Below, piece by piece: positions 1 through 5,502 of a stretch of DNA of 5,502 bases (positions are counted from its first letter, which is position 1; the number at the start of each line of letters is the position of its first letter). The DNA is from Planctomycetota bacterium. Lineage in GTDB: Bacteria > Planctomycetota > PUPC01 > JABMSA01 > JAUWKK01. The stretch is taken from contig JAUWKK010000209.1 of the NCBI GenBank assembly GCA_030614245.1, forward strand, positions 1 to 5,502, given 5' to 3'. Under the pieces are notes generated by a model. The model had not been told where the DNA came from. It worked only from the letters and a program-made list of their open reading frames with translations, and searched no databases. The position numbers and the translations under genes are program-made.

Positions 1-1602
1 CGCGGCACCGGCCCCGCGGCCGCTGCAGCCACCAAACTGCTCAAGCAATTGTCCTCAAAGCTCGACCCGGCCGAACGCGCCGCCGGTGAGATTGTTCTTG
101 CAAACGACAATCTCGAGAAGGGACGCATAGATGAGGCCCTCGATCTTTTCAACAAGATCGTGAAGCAGTCGAAAGATCAGGAATTACTCGCCGAGGCTCA
201 TTTCAAGATTGGAATGTGCCGCGTCCGGAAGGATGAGGCTGAGCCTGCGTTGAAGGCCTTCAAGAAGGTGGCGCTCGAGTTCCCGAAGATGAACTACGGC
301 GCCGAAGGCGCCGACATGTGGATACGCGCGCTCGAGCATCAGTATCGCACCAGGCGCACCGCCGAGCGCCGCAAGGGCCTGCTCGACGCCCTCGAACGGG
401 TGCTGGCGCTCTATCCGGAGCATTCCAGGATCGGAAACTTCCACCTGCTGAAGGGCCTTGCGCTCGCAGAAAGCGGCCAGCTTGCTGAAGCGCTCGAGGC
501 GCTGGGAAGAGTCCCCGCCACGTCCGACAAGCATATAGAAGCCATGCTCGCGCGCGGCAAGGCGTTCGCCGCCATATTCTATCGCCACCTGAACAGCGGC
601 AAGGGCGAGACGCCCGAAGCGAAGAGGGCGTTTGCCGGGGCCACCGCCGCCCTCGACGCAGCCATCGCCCGGCTGGCAGCCGTGACCGATCCGATCCGGG
701 CCGCACAGGTGCCCGCACTAATGGGCGAGGCCCTCGTGGCGCAGGCGAGGCTTTATTCGCAGAAAGGATACGTCGATCATCAGAAGGTCGCCGACATCCT
801 CGGCAGGCTGCCCGACACCCTGCCGGCCGGTTCGGGCGTCGTGCAGGAGGCCGCCGTGCTCCGGCTCAAGGCGCAAATCGGCCTGCGCAATGCCGATCAG
901 CTCAGGCAGCTTGTCAAGCAGCTAGTCGATTCGAACGCGCCTCAAATCACCCTGGAACGGGCGTTCATCGCCATCTACAACGCACTACTTGCAGAAAGAG
1001 ACGCAATCGCCTCCGGCGATAAGACTTCGGAAATACGCGTGAAGGCACTGGCCGGTGCTCTGGGATTGCTCATCCGCAAACCCGAACGATGGAGCTCGAA
1101 CCGCCTGTATCTCGCCGGGGCCTCGCTCAAGGCCGTAGGCGAGATTGATCGCGCTATCCAGGTGTTTGATACGTTAGTAAAGCTGTACGCAGAGAAGCCC
1201 GAAGCCGCCGAAGACGTCAATCGCGGGCGGATACTCATGACCGGCTGCCTGCTCGATGCCCGGCAATGGCAGAAGGCCCACGATGCTATCAACGAACTGC
1301 TCAAGGTGAAAGGCAATGAAGACTCGCCAACGCTGCATCGCGGTCTCGCACAGGCGCTGACGGAGCTTGGCAAGTATGACGATGCGATCAGGAGCTGGCG
1401 CAAGGTGGCCGGGATGTTCCGTCAGGGCGTTCCTGCCTGGTGGGAGGCCCGCCTGGGGCTCATCGAGACGCTCATCCGGGCCGGACGCCGGCAGCAGGCC
1501 GCCGCAAAACTCAGCCTGATGACCGAACTCCACGGCGAGCCGCCGAACGACGAACTGAAAGCAAAATTCAAAGAGCTTTCCGAGAAAGCCAGGCAGAAAT
1601 AG
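1..1602 (+). CDS. TPR-repeat protein, 5' end outside window (partial)
   Basis: This is a helical tetratricopeptide-repeat protein, probably a protein-protein interaction scaffold; its partner and location are unknown. The frame is open to base 1, where it reads an Ala-rich stretch (GPAAAAATKLLKQL), so the gene very likely begins upstream. The TTG at 49 has no clear Shine-Dalgarno and is probably not the start. Numbering residues from base 49, TPR-like helix pairs are visible at about 12-45 (GRIDEALDLFNKIV), 46-79 (AEPALKAFKKVALEFP), 127-160, 350-383 (GEIDRAIQVFDTLVKLY), 393-422, 427-460 (GKYDDAIRSWRKVAGMF) and 464-495. The middle (about 180-340) is also Ala/Leu-rich and helical, but its repeats are degenerate. 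The last residues are Lys-rich and charged. No enzyme motif is seen, and any signal peptide or membrane anchor would lie upstream. It is followed on the same strand by a VWA membrane protein and may share its transcript. The TPR fold is well supported; the function is not. Confidence 0.88.
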   Translation, partial: RGTGPAAAAATKLLKQLSSKLDPAERAAGEIVLANDNLEKGRIDEALDLFNKIVKQSKDQELLAEAHFKIGMCRVRKDEAEPALKAFKKVALEFPKMNYGAEGADMWIRALEHQYRTRRTAERRKGLLDALERVLALYPEHSRIGNFHLLKGLALAESGQLAEALEALGRVPATSDKHIEAMLARGKAFAAIFYRHLNSGKGETPEAKRAFAGATAALDAAIARLAAVTDPIRAAQVPALMGEALVAQARLYSQKGYVDHQKVADILGRLPDTLPAGSGVVQEAAVLRLKAQIGLRNADQLRQLVKQLVDSNAPQITLERAFIAIYNALLAERDAIASGDKTSEIRVKALAGALGLLIRKPERWSSNRLYLAGASLKAVGEIDRAIQVFDTLVKLYAEKPEAAEDVNRGRILMTGCLLDARQWQKAHDAINELLKVKGNEDSPTLHRGLAQALTELGKYDDAIRSWRKVAGMFRQGVPAWWEARLGLIETLIRAGRRQQAAAKLSLMTELHGEPPNDELKAKFKELSEKARQK

Positions 1603-1679
1603 TAAGTAGTAAACAGTAAGCAGTAAACAGTAAGAAGTCAAGACCGCTGATCACTGGTCACTGATCACTGGCCACAGTC
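1603..1679. repeat. Degenerate heptamer tandem repeat with two opposed arms
   Basis: Eleven consecutive 7-nt units keep one phase from 1603 to 1679, starting right after the TPR stop codon. The left arm has units taagtag, taaacag, taagcag, taaacag, taagaag. After a degenerate centre (tcaagac, cgctgat) the right arm has cactggt, cactgat, cactggc. The left arm is built on CAGT every 7 nt and the right arm on its complement ACTG every 7 nt, so the arms are inverted relative to each other. A 13-nt direct repeat (agtaaacagtaag) occurs at 1608 and 1622. An 11-nt one (ctgatcactgg) occurs at 1647 and 1661. Both have a 14-nt period, i.e. two units. The composition is more AT-rich than the flanking genes. 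It may be a neutral slippage-derived intergenic repeat family. A transcript could form interrupted 4-bp CAGU:ACUG pairing, but there is no U-tract, so it is not a standard terminator. Confidence 0.85.
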
Positions 1680-1691
1680 GGTCCCGCTTGC

Positions 1692-1698
1692 AGGAGGT
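1692..1698 (+). promoter_or_regulatory. Shine-Dalgarno site of the VWA gene
   Basis: AGGAGGT lies five bases before the ATG at 1704. It is a near-perfect anti-16S match and fixes this start. No convincing -10/-35 pair was found between the repeat array and this site, so the gene may be read through from the TPR gene. Confidence 0.85.
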
Positions 1699-1703
1699 CC
1701 ATT

Positions 1704-2888
1704 ATGAGCGTTCCTGTGATAATAGAATGCGGTTCGTGCCGGAAACGGCTGCAACTTGACGAGAAGTTCCTGGGCAAAAAGGTGCGCTGCCCTGTCTGCA
1801 CGATGGGCATAGCGGTGCCGACGCGCGAGGAGTATATCAACTCCGGCATGGCGGCCAAGGCCATGATGATGTCGGGCAAGCGGCTGTCACTGAACGGCCT
1901 TGCCAAGGCGATGGTAGAGCTTTCCGACGACGATGCCGCCGTTGCAGGGATGCTGTCGGACCTGCCGGAAGTTCAGACTTGGCAGGACGAGGTCCGCGAG
2001 TTCCTCGGCCGCTGGCAGGCGTGGGTGCCGTCGGTCGCATTTCACGGTGTCATAGTCCTGGTGCTTGCCCTGTACGTGGCCACCTCCGGCGAGACGACGT
2101 CGGCGATCACTCTCAGGCCGCCGCCCGAGCAGCAGCCGGTGAAGACGAAGGACCCCGGCACGCAGATGCTCGAAGAGGTGAAAGAGCCGCCGGGCAACGA
2201 AACGCCGCAGCTCTTCGACCTTGCAATGCCCGGCCCCAAGAGCGACGAACCTGCCGACGACGCCCGCCTCGAGGATGTCGTCAAGGACAGCCCCATCAAC
2301 GTCATTGCCACGCGCGGCAAGTCCAACCGTTCGATACGCGCGAAGTCCGGTATGCCATCCGGAATGGGGCCCGGAAAGGGCAAGGTCGGTTTCTTCGGCC
2401 AGGGCGGCAGCGCCTCGGGAGTCGTATTCATCATCGACAACTCGTATTCGATGGATAACAAAGACGGTCGATTGAAATTCTGCCAAGACGAACTGAAGAA
2501 GACGCTCAACAAGATGCCCAACTGGATGCGCTTCAACGTCATTTGGTTCCAAAACCGTAAGTACGAAGCCTACACCGGTGCGCTCGTCTATGCCACAGCA
2601 AAACAGAAAGCAGAGGCCGGCGCGTGGGTTGACGCCATGAAACCTGAAAACAGCACGAACCCCTACGATGCGCTCAAGTGCGCGCTCGGCTTCGAGAGCA
2701 TCGACCTGATCTTCCTGCTCTCCGACGGAGCTTTCTATCTGCTGTCCAACGAAGAGAAAGAGATCATCGGCCTGTGCAAGGCGAAGAACGTTCGCATCAA
2801 TTCGATTGCCTTCAAGGATGCCGGCGGCAAACTCGCGCTCCAGGCATTGTCCGTGCCCACCGGCGGCAAGTACAAGTTCGTGCCGTAA
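1704..2888 (+). CDS. Zinc ribbon, single-span membrane protein with C-terminal VWA domain
   Basis: The product is a 394-residue, probably inner-membrane-anchored VWA protein. Residues 9-32 hold two CxxC pairs (C9/C12 and C29/C32) around LDEKFLGKKVRCP, a small zinc ribbon typical of planctomycete membrane proteins. A hydrophobic span follows at about 107-126 (VAFHGVIVLVLALYVA). Next is a Pro/Glu-rich low-complexity linker (about 138-185) and a Gly-rich stretch (216-238). The VWA domain runs from about 239 to the end. Its metal-ion-dependent adhesion site looks complete: D245-x-S247-x-S249 (IIDNSYSM), T318 in STNPYDAL, and D341 in FLLSDG. VWA domains with an intact site usually bind a protein partner through a divalent cation. 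I infer a cytoplasmic ribbon and an extracytoplasmic VWA domain. The linker resembles TonB-type spacers in composition only. The upstream TPR protein is a possible partner. Domains are confidently seen; the cellular role is unknown. Confidence 0.92.
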   Translation: MSVPVIIECGSCRKRLQLDEKFLGKKVRCPVCTMGIAVPTREEYINSGMAAKAMMMSGKRLSLNGLAKAMVELSDDDAAVAGMLSDLPEVQTWQDEVREFLGRWQAWVPSVAFHGVIVLVLALYVATSGETTSAITLRPPPEQQPVKTKDPGTQMLEEVKEPPGNETPQLFDLAMPGPKSDEPADDARLEDVVKDSPINVIATRGKSNRSIRAKSGMPSGMGPGKGKVGFFGQGGSASGVVFIIDNSYSMDNKDGRLKFCQDELKKTLNKMPNWMRFNVIWFQNRKYEAYTGALVYATAKQKAEAGAWVDAMKPENSTNPYDALKCALGFESIDLIFLLSDGAFYLLSNEEKEIIGLCKAKNVRINSIAFKDAGGKLALQALSVPTGGKYKFVP

Positions 2889-3027
2889 GGGGCGCTTGGA
2901 AAATATCGGGCGAATTGGCCGCAAGCCTGTCAATACCGTTGGATTCTTTCGCTTTTCTCTGCCCGACGAATGCCGAAACCTACCATGTGCCTGCTATTAG
3001 CCGGTCCCGCAGGGGGAGAGTACGCCA
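2889..3027. other. Intergenic gap after the VWA gene
   Basis: This 139-nt gap has no convincing gene or terminator. It contains a pyrimidine-rich stretch around 2941-2962. A weak extended -10-like TGCTATTAG lies at 2992-3000, but no good -35 box sits at the right distance, so a promoter for the small downstream gene is possible but not supported. Confidence 0.4.
3011..3018 (+). promoter_or_regulatory. Shine-Dalgarno site of the small hypothetical gene
   Basis: The purine run AGGGGGAG ends nine bases before the ATG at 3028. It is a reasonable ribosome binding site and the main reason to regard the short frame behind it as translated. Confidence 0.6.
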
Positions 3028-3225
3028 ATGCCCGAACGCCGACGCGCCAACCGACGCCTCCGCCAGGTGCGCAATCTGTACTCATACCTCACACGCCGCG
3101 AGCGGGCCAGGAAAGGCCGCCGTAAAGACGAACGGACATACGACGACACCGAAGACTGGTTCGACGACGAGGAGACCGCCCGGCCGAATTCAGACCAGAA
3201 CTCGCCTGAATCAAGCATCCAATGA
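3028..3225 (+). CDS. Small hypothetical protein, basic N-half and acidic C-half
   Basis: This would encode 65 residues that I do not recognise. Residues 1-35 are strongly basic (MPERRRANRRLRQVRNLYSY, then an Arg/Lys-rich run), and residues 36-50 are acidic (TYDDTEDWFDDEE), followed by a polar tail. No cysteine, membrane span or signal peptide is present. A purine-rich Shine-Dalgarno precedes the ATG, and third codon positions favour G/C, as in the neighbouring genes; both argue for a real gene. The Arg-rich half could bind nucleic acid or an acidic protein surface, but this is a guess from charge alone. It lies 139 nt after the VWA gene on the same strand and 38 nt before the convergent nitroreductase stop. 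A spurious frame remains possible. Confidence 0.55.
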   Translation: MPERRRANRRLRQVRNLYSYLTRRERARKGRRKDERTYDDTEDWFDDEETARPNSDQNSPESSIQ

Positions 3226-3263
3226 CGCCGCCGGCGCCGCTCGAACCGTAAGCTATTTCCAAC

Positions 3264-3776
3264 TCAGGACCACTGCTCGTAGCATACGATCTCATCGAGC
3301 GGCTTTCTATGCCTCGGCTTCGGGTCCTCCGAGGGATATCCCAGCACCATAAACTGGACGATCTGCACGCCTTCGGGAATGCCGAGTATCTTCTTCGCCT
3401 GATCCTGATCGAATGCCCCGATCCAGCATGTACCGAGGCCCAACTCCCTGGCGCGCAGCGTCATGTGATCGATGGCGATAGCCAGGTCGATCGGCCCGGA
3501 TCTTAGCCCGGAGGACATCGTCCTCTCGGGTTCCAGCGAACATCCTGCTATCACAGCGCTCGCCTGGGCGACGAACCTCTGCCCCTTGCATGCATCGACC
3601 AGCTTCGCGCGCGTGGCGGCATCGCGCACGACGAGGAACTTGCAGTCCTGGTCGTTCTTCGCCGAGGGTGCCAGCCTTGCGGCTTCCAGCACGGCCTGCA
3701 GCTTCTCATCCTCCAGCGGCTTGTCCTCGTAGGCGCGGATACTGCGCCGCGTGCGAATGGCTTCTTCAATGTTCAT
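3264..3776 (-). CDS. Nitroreductase family protein (FMN-dependent oxidoreductase)
   Basis: The 170-residue product has the normal length for a compact nitroreductase-fold protein. These are usually cytoplasmic homodimers that bind FMN and use NAD(P)H to reduce nitro compounds, quinones, flavins or other acceptors. The physiological substrate cannot be read from the sequence. Family signatures are RTRRSIRAY at 9-16, with R10, R11 and R14 expected at the FMN phosphate, and APSAKNDQ at 36-43. Further on are AIDHMTLRARELGLGTCWIGAF at 101-122 (Ala-x-x-Asp-His through to Gly-Ala-Phe) and LGYPSEDPKPRHRKPLDEI near the C-terminus. The usual QPW after the PSAxN motif is QDC here (43-45), a mild departure that may affect the active-site edge. 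The ATG overlaps the xseB stop as ATGA, with GAGGAGG ten bases upstream inside xseB, so it is the third gene of the xseA-xseB operon and probably translationally coupled. Family call is confident. Confidence 0.93.
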   Translation of the reverse strand: MNIEEAIRTRRSIRAYEDKPLEDEKLQAVLEAARLAPSAKNDQDCKFLVVRDAATRAKLVDACKGQRFVAQASAVIAGCSLEPERTMSSGLRSGPIDLAIAIDHMTLRARELGLGTCWIGAFDQDQAKKILGIPEGVQIVQFMVLGYPSEDPKPRHRKPLDEIVCYEQWS

Positions 3777-4024
3777 TGAGACTCTTCCTCCTCGAACTCA
3801 TCCTCATGGAACTCGCCTCCTTCGTCCTTGAGCAGGACTTTCAGCTTCTTCTCGGCCTCGTCGAGAATCTGGCGGCAGCGCCTGACGGCCTTCACTCCGC
3901 GCTCGTATCGTTCGAGCGACTTGTCGAGCGTCAAGTCGCCGCTTTCCAGCTCGTCGACGATCAATTCCAGCTCTTCCATGGCTTGTTCAAATGTGGGGGC
4001 CTCTTTGCGGCTCTTATCGGTCAT
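3773..4024 (-). CDS. xseB: Exonuclease VII small subunit XseB
   Basis: This is the small subunit of exonuclease VII, which degrades single-stranded DNA from both ends to short oligonucleotides in mismatch repair and recombination-related processing. Several small subunits assemble on each large subunit. The 83-residue product has the usual family length and the family pattern: TFEQAMEELELIVDELESGD (11-30), then LTLDKSLERYERGVKAVRRC and a helix LDEAEKKLKVLL, forming two long helices. The last 16 residues are strongly acidic (EFEEEESQ at the end), and the codons of that tail carry the Shine-Dalgarno of the next gene. The ATG at 4024 is preceded by GAGGGA five bases upstream. It follows xseA by 60 nt on the same strand, the expected partner order, and overlaps the nitroreductase start by four bases. 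Confidence 0.96.
   Translation of the reverse strand: MTDKSRKEAPTFEQAMEELELIVDELESGDLTLDKSLERYERGVKAVRRCRQILDEAEKKLKVLLKDEGGEFHEDEFEEEESQ
3787..3793 (-). promoter_or_regulatory. Shine-Dalgarno of the nitroreductase inside the xseB tail
   Basis: On the minus strand GAGGAGG ends ten bases before the nitroreductase ATG. The same bases belong to the Glu codons of the XseB acidic tail, so this stretch serves both as code and as ribosome binding site. Together with the ATGA overlap it points to translational coupling. Confidence 0.75.
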
Positions 4025-4029
4025 GATGA

Positions 4030-4035
4030 TCCCTC
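4030..4035 (-). promoter_or_regulatory. Shine-Dalgarno site of xseB
   Basis: GAGGGA on the minus strand ends five bases before the xseB ATG. It supports 4024 as the start. Confidence 0.65.
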
Positions 4036-4054
4036 GTTGTGCAAACTGGATTAC

Positions 4055-4067
4055 GCCCCGCAGGGGC
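4055..4067 (-). other. Short GC hairpin between xseA and xseB
   Basis: The inverted repeat GCCCC-TGC-GGGGC has a perfect 5-bp stem and a 3-nt loop. It lies in the 60-nt spacer after the xseA stop and before the xseB ribosome binding site. No T-tract follows on either strand, so it is not a standard terminator. It might be an RNA processing or stability element that adjusts the XseA:XseB ratio, or chance in GC-rich DNA. Confidence 0.3.
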
Positions 4068-4084
4068 TGGCTCTCCTGAATGTT

Positions 4085-5314
4085 TCACTCTTTTTCCGGA
4101 TGAACGGCATCTACGGTCGATTCTATCCGGCCTTTCGCCAGCACGGTTTCGAGCCTGTCGCCGGCCTTGACTTCGGCGGCGCTGCTCAAGGCTGCTCCGT
4201 TTTTCAGCGTGATGCTGTAGGCCCGCGCGAGGACACCCATCGGGCTGAGCGCATCGAGCCTGCCGGAGAACGTGCCGAGCTGCTCGCGTGCGATCTCCAC
4301 GAGGTGCGACGCGGTCGACTGCATTCGCATCATGAGTTCGTCGAGATGCTGCTGATGGCGGCGGATCATATCGGTCGGACGATCCAGCGACGTAGCCGTC
4401 GCCAGCGCCGCAAGTTGCGAGCGGGCAAGCTCGATCCTGTTGACCAGCGAGCTCCTTAGCCGGGCTGCGAGCTGGTCTATCTGCCCGTGCAGAATGCTCT
4501 TGTCGGGCACGACAATCTCGCCTGCGGCCGTGGGCGTGAGCGCCCGGACGTCGGCGACGAGGTCGGCTATCGTAACGTCGATCTCGTGGCCGACGGCGCT
4601 GATGACGGGAATCCGCGAGGCATAAATGGCGCGCGCGACGGCTTCCTCGTTGAAAGACCACAGGTCTTCAATCGACCCGCCGCCGCGGCCGACGATCATC
4701 ACGTCTACGTCGTCGCGGGTATTGAGATAGCGGATGGCTTCGGCTATTTCGCCGGCTGCCGCCTTGCCCTGTACCCGAACGGGCGCGATCAGCGCGTTGA
4801 AGTTGGGGAACCGCTCGTCGAGCTGCCTGATGATATCACGAATGGCGGCTCCGGTGGCCGACGTGACGATGCCGATGCGCCCCGGGATCAGCGGCAGCGG
4901 CTTCTTGTGCGCGGGATCGAAGAGGCCTTCTTCTTTGAGTTTCTTCTTCAACTGCTCGAAGGCCAACTGCAAGGCGCCGATGCCGCGCGGCTGGATGCGG
5001 CTGATTATCATCTGATACCGGCCACGCGGCTCGTAGACCGTGATACTGCCGAACGCCAGAACCTCGAGCCCGTCTTCAAGGTTGAACCGAACGCGCTCCG
5101 CCGTGCGCCGCCACATGACCGCGCCGAGTTCCGCCTTGCCGTCCTTGAGCGTCAGATACACATGCCCCGAGTGCGGACGGGCCAGGCCGGATATCTCGCC
5201 GACGACCCAGAGATCGTGGAAGTTGCCCTCGAGCGAGCCGCGTATCCGGCTCGTCAACTCTCCGACGGTCAACACGTCCGGCGACGCATCCCATGTCAGG
5301 ATGTTGTCATTCAC
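4085..5314 (-). CDS. xseA: Exonuclease VII large subunit XseA
   Basis: This is the catalytic large subunit of exonuclease VII, a cytoplasmic single-strand-specific DNase. I choose the GTG at 5314 (product begins MNDNILTWDASPDVLTVGEL, 409 residues). GAGGAG lies ten bases upstream, and the sigma-70-like promoter would start transcription near 5336, which excludes the longer frame opening with TTG at 5335. Residues about 15-105 form the N-terminal OB-fold DNA-binding domain (WVVGEISGLARPHSGHVYLTL). The catalytic region follows, with TSATGAAIRD at 151-160, GRGGGSIEDLWSFNEE at 209-224 and AVGHEIDVTIADLVADVRAL from 240. Helical coiled-coil arms come next, then the C-terminal segment LARAYSITLKNGAAL. 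The length is slightly below the roughly 450 residues of the E. coli protein, mainly through shorter helical arms. The family's usual RAPTPSAAAE reads RALTPTAAGE here, a mild variation. No motif is missing, and the partner xseB lies directly downstream. Confidence 0.96.
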   Translation of the reverse strand: MNDNILTWDASPDVLTVGELTSRIRGSLEGNFHDLWVVGEISGLARPHSGHVYLTLKDGKAELGAVMWRRTAERVRFNLEDGLEVLAFGSITVYEPRGRYQMIISRIQPRGIGALQLAFEQLKKKLKEEGLFDPAHKKPLPLIPGRIGIVTSATGAAIRDIIRQLDERFPNFNALIAPVRVQGKAAAGEIAEAIRYLNTRDDVDVMIVGRGGGSIEDLWSFNEEAVARAIYASRIPVISAVGHEIDVTIADLVADVRALTPTAAGEIVVPDKSILHGQIDQLAARLRSSLVNRIELARSQLAALATATSLDRPTDMIRRHQQHLDELMMRMQSTASHLVEIAREQLGTFSGRLDALSPMGVLARAYSITLKNGAALSSAAEVKAGDRLETVLAKGRIESTVDAVHPEKE

Positions 5315-5324
5315 GATGCAGCAT

Positions 5325-5330
5325 CTCCTC
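5325..5330 (-). promoter_or_regulatory. Shine-Dalgarno site that decides the xseA start
   Basis: GAGGAG on the minus strand lies ten bases before the GTG at 5314. It favours this GTG over the TTG at 5335, which has no comparable site and would fall at the predicted transcription start. Confidence 0.7.
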
Positions 5331-5343
5331 GGCAATGAGACAC

Positions 5344-5372
5344 ACGATAGCGATAAGGCACCGGCGGGTCAA
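5344..5372 (-). promoter_or_regulatory. Predicted sigma-70-like promoter of the xseA-xseB-nitroreductase operon
   Basis: On the minus strand a -35 box TTGACC (5372-5367, 5 of 6 consensus bases) is followed after exactly 17 nt by TATCGT (5349-5344, 4 of 6). Transcription would start near 5336, giving a leader of about 22 nt that holds the GAGGAG site. Position and spacing are good, but the match was made by eye only. Confidence 0.55.
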
Positions 5373-5502
5373 GAGAAAGATGGGTGATGCCACCGGCATG
5401 ACACCAGATCGTGGGGTATGCTGGCCAACCTTGATCCAGAGGAAATGGATGTTTTCAACCCGAATCGCGTGCAAGCTGATTCCTGGCCGCGTAGCGGCCA
5501 CG
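5373..5502. other. Region upstream of the xseA promoter, no supported gene
   Basis: These 130 bases hold no gene I can support. A minus-strand frame stays open from the window edge and ends at 5307, overlapping the xseA start by 8 nt. It resembles no protein family I know and has a weaker third-position G/C bias than its neighbours. Two small inverted repeats are present: ATGCC-ACC-GGCAT at 5387-5399 and TGGCCGC-GTA-GCGGCCA at 5484-5500. Neither is followed by a T-tract. Confidence 0.4.
5484..5500. repeat. Perfect 7-bp inverted repeat
   Basis: TGGCCGC and GCGGCCA flank a 3-nt loop (GTA) at the right edge of the window. The stem is strong and GC-rich, without a T-run on either strand. It may be a T-less terminator of a gene beyond the window, part of a larger repeat cut by the edge, or chance. 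Confidence 0.4.

Noticed and set aside
49..51. TTG at 49 as the true start of the TPR gene
   Set aside because: The frame is open upstream to base 1 with plausible protein sequence, and no Shine-Dalgarno precedes the TTG.
298..312. GGCGCC-GAA-GGCGCC inverted repeat in the TPR gene
   Set aside because: It lies inside coding sequence (Gly-Ala-Glu-Gly-Ala) in a GC-rich gene and is explained by codon choice.
1600..1680. Repeat array considered as a rho-independent terminator or CRISPR array
   Set aside because: There is no continuous GC stem or T-tract, and units of 7 nt without spacers are not a CRISPR array.
1887..2933. Long antisense frame (348 residues) opposite the VWA gene
   Set aside because: It is a mirror of a GC-rich coding region, with no domain pattern or ribosome site, while the plus strand encodes clear zinc-ribbon, membrane and VWA motifs.
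3226..3263. Possible bidirectional terminator between the convergent genes (GC-rich cgccggcg near 3230)
   Set aside because: The palindrome is very short and has no T-run on either side, so it cannot be called a terminator.
2678..3352. Plus-strand frame of 224 residues running from inside the VWA gene past the small gene
   Set aside because: It overlaps the end of the VWA gene, the whole small gene and the tail of the nitroreductase in another frame; its composition (Arg, Ala, Ser, Thr-rich) is typical of an out-of-frame reading.
4487..5338. Plus-strand frame of 283 residues opposite xseA
   Set aside because: The minus strand carries unmistakable XseA motifs through the whole stretch; the plus frame has no recognisable domain.
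5307..5501. Minus-strand frame open from the right edge, ending with TGA that overlaps the xseA GTG by 8 nt
   Set aside because: It matches no family I know, its third-position G/C bias is weaker than in the real genes, and it would cover the well-spaced xseA promoter. It could still be the tail of an upstream gene; sequence beyond the edge would settle this.

Overview
The window most resembles chromosomal DNA of a GC-rich bacterium of the Planctomycetota or a related PVC-type lineage. The main clue is the second gene. It opens with a short four-cysteine zinc ribbon of the kind very common at the N-termini of planctomycete membrane proteins, followed by one membrane span, a proline-rich linker and a von Willebrand factor A (VWA) domain. 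A degenerate 7-nt repeat array in an intergenic gap is compatible with such genomes. The assignment is an inference from protein style, not from a marker gene.

Left half, plus strand: a tetratricopeptide-repeat (TPR) protein enters from the left edge, and its start lies outside the window. A 101-nt gap follows that is mostly a heptamer repeat array. Next comes the zinc ribbon/VWA membrane protein, behind a strong Shine-Dalgarno site, and then a 139-nt gap and a small hypothetical gene with a basic N-terminal half and an acidic C-terminal half. TPR and VWA proteins often sit side by side in envelope-associated clusters, so the first two may act together, but nothing here shows what they do.

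Right half, minus strand: a compact operon reads xseA, xseB, nitroreductase. xseA and xseB encode the large and small subunits of exonuclease VII. The nitroreductase start overlaps the xseB stop (ATGA), and its Shine-Dalgarno lies inside the xseB coding sequence for the acidic tail, so it is probably translationally coupled. A sigma-70-like promoter (TTGACC, 17 nt, TATCGT) and a GAGGAG site support a GTG start for xseA at 5314, seven codons inside the longest possible frame. The two gene groups converge, with a 38-nt gap between them.

I found no RNA gene, CRISPR array, insertion sequence, phage gene or clear rho-independent terminator, and no convincing evidence of a new defence or metabolic system. 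The most unusual items are the two-armed heptamer array, the exonuclease VII-nitroreductase coupling, the zinc ribbon/VWA architecture and the small charge-polarised gene.
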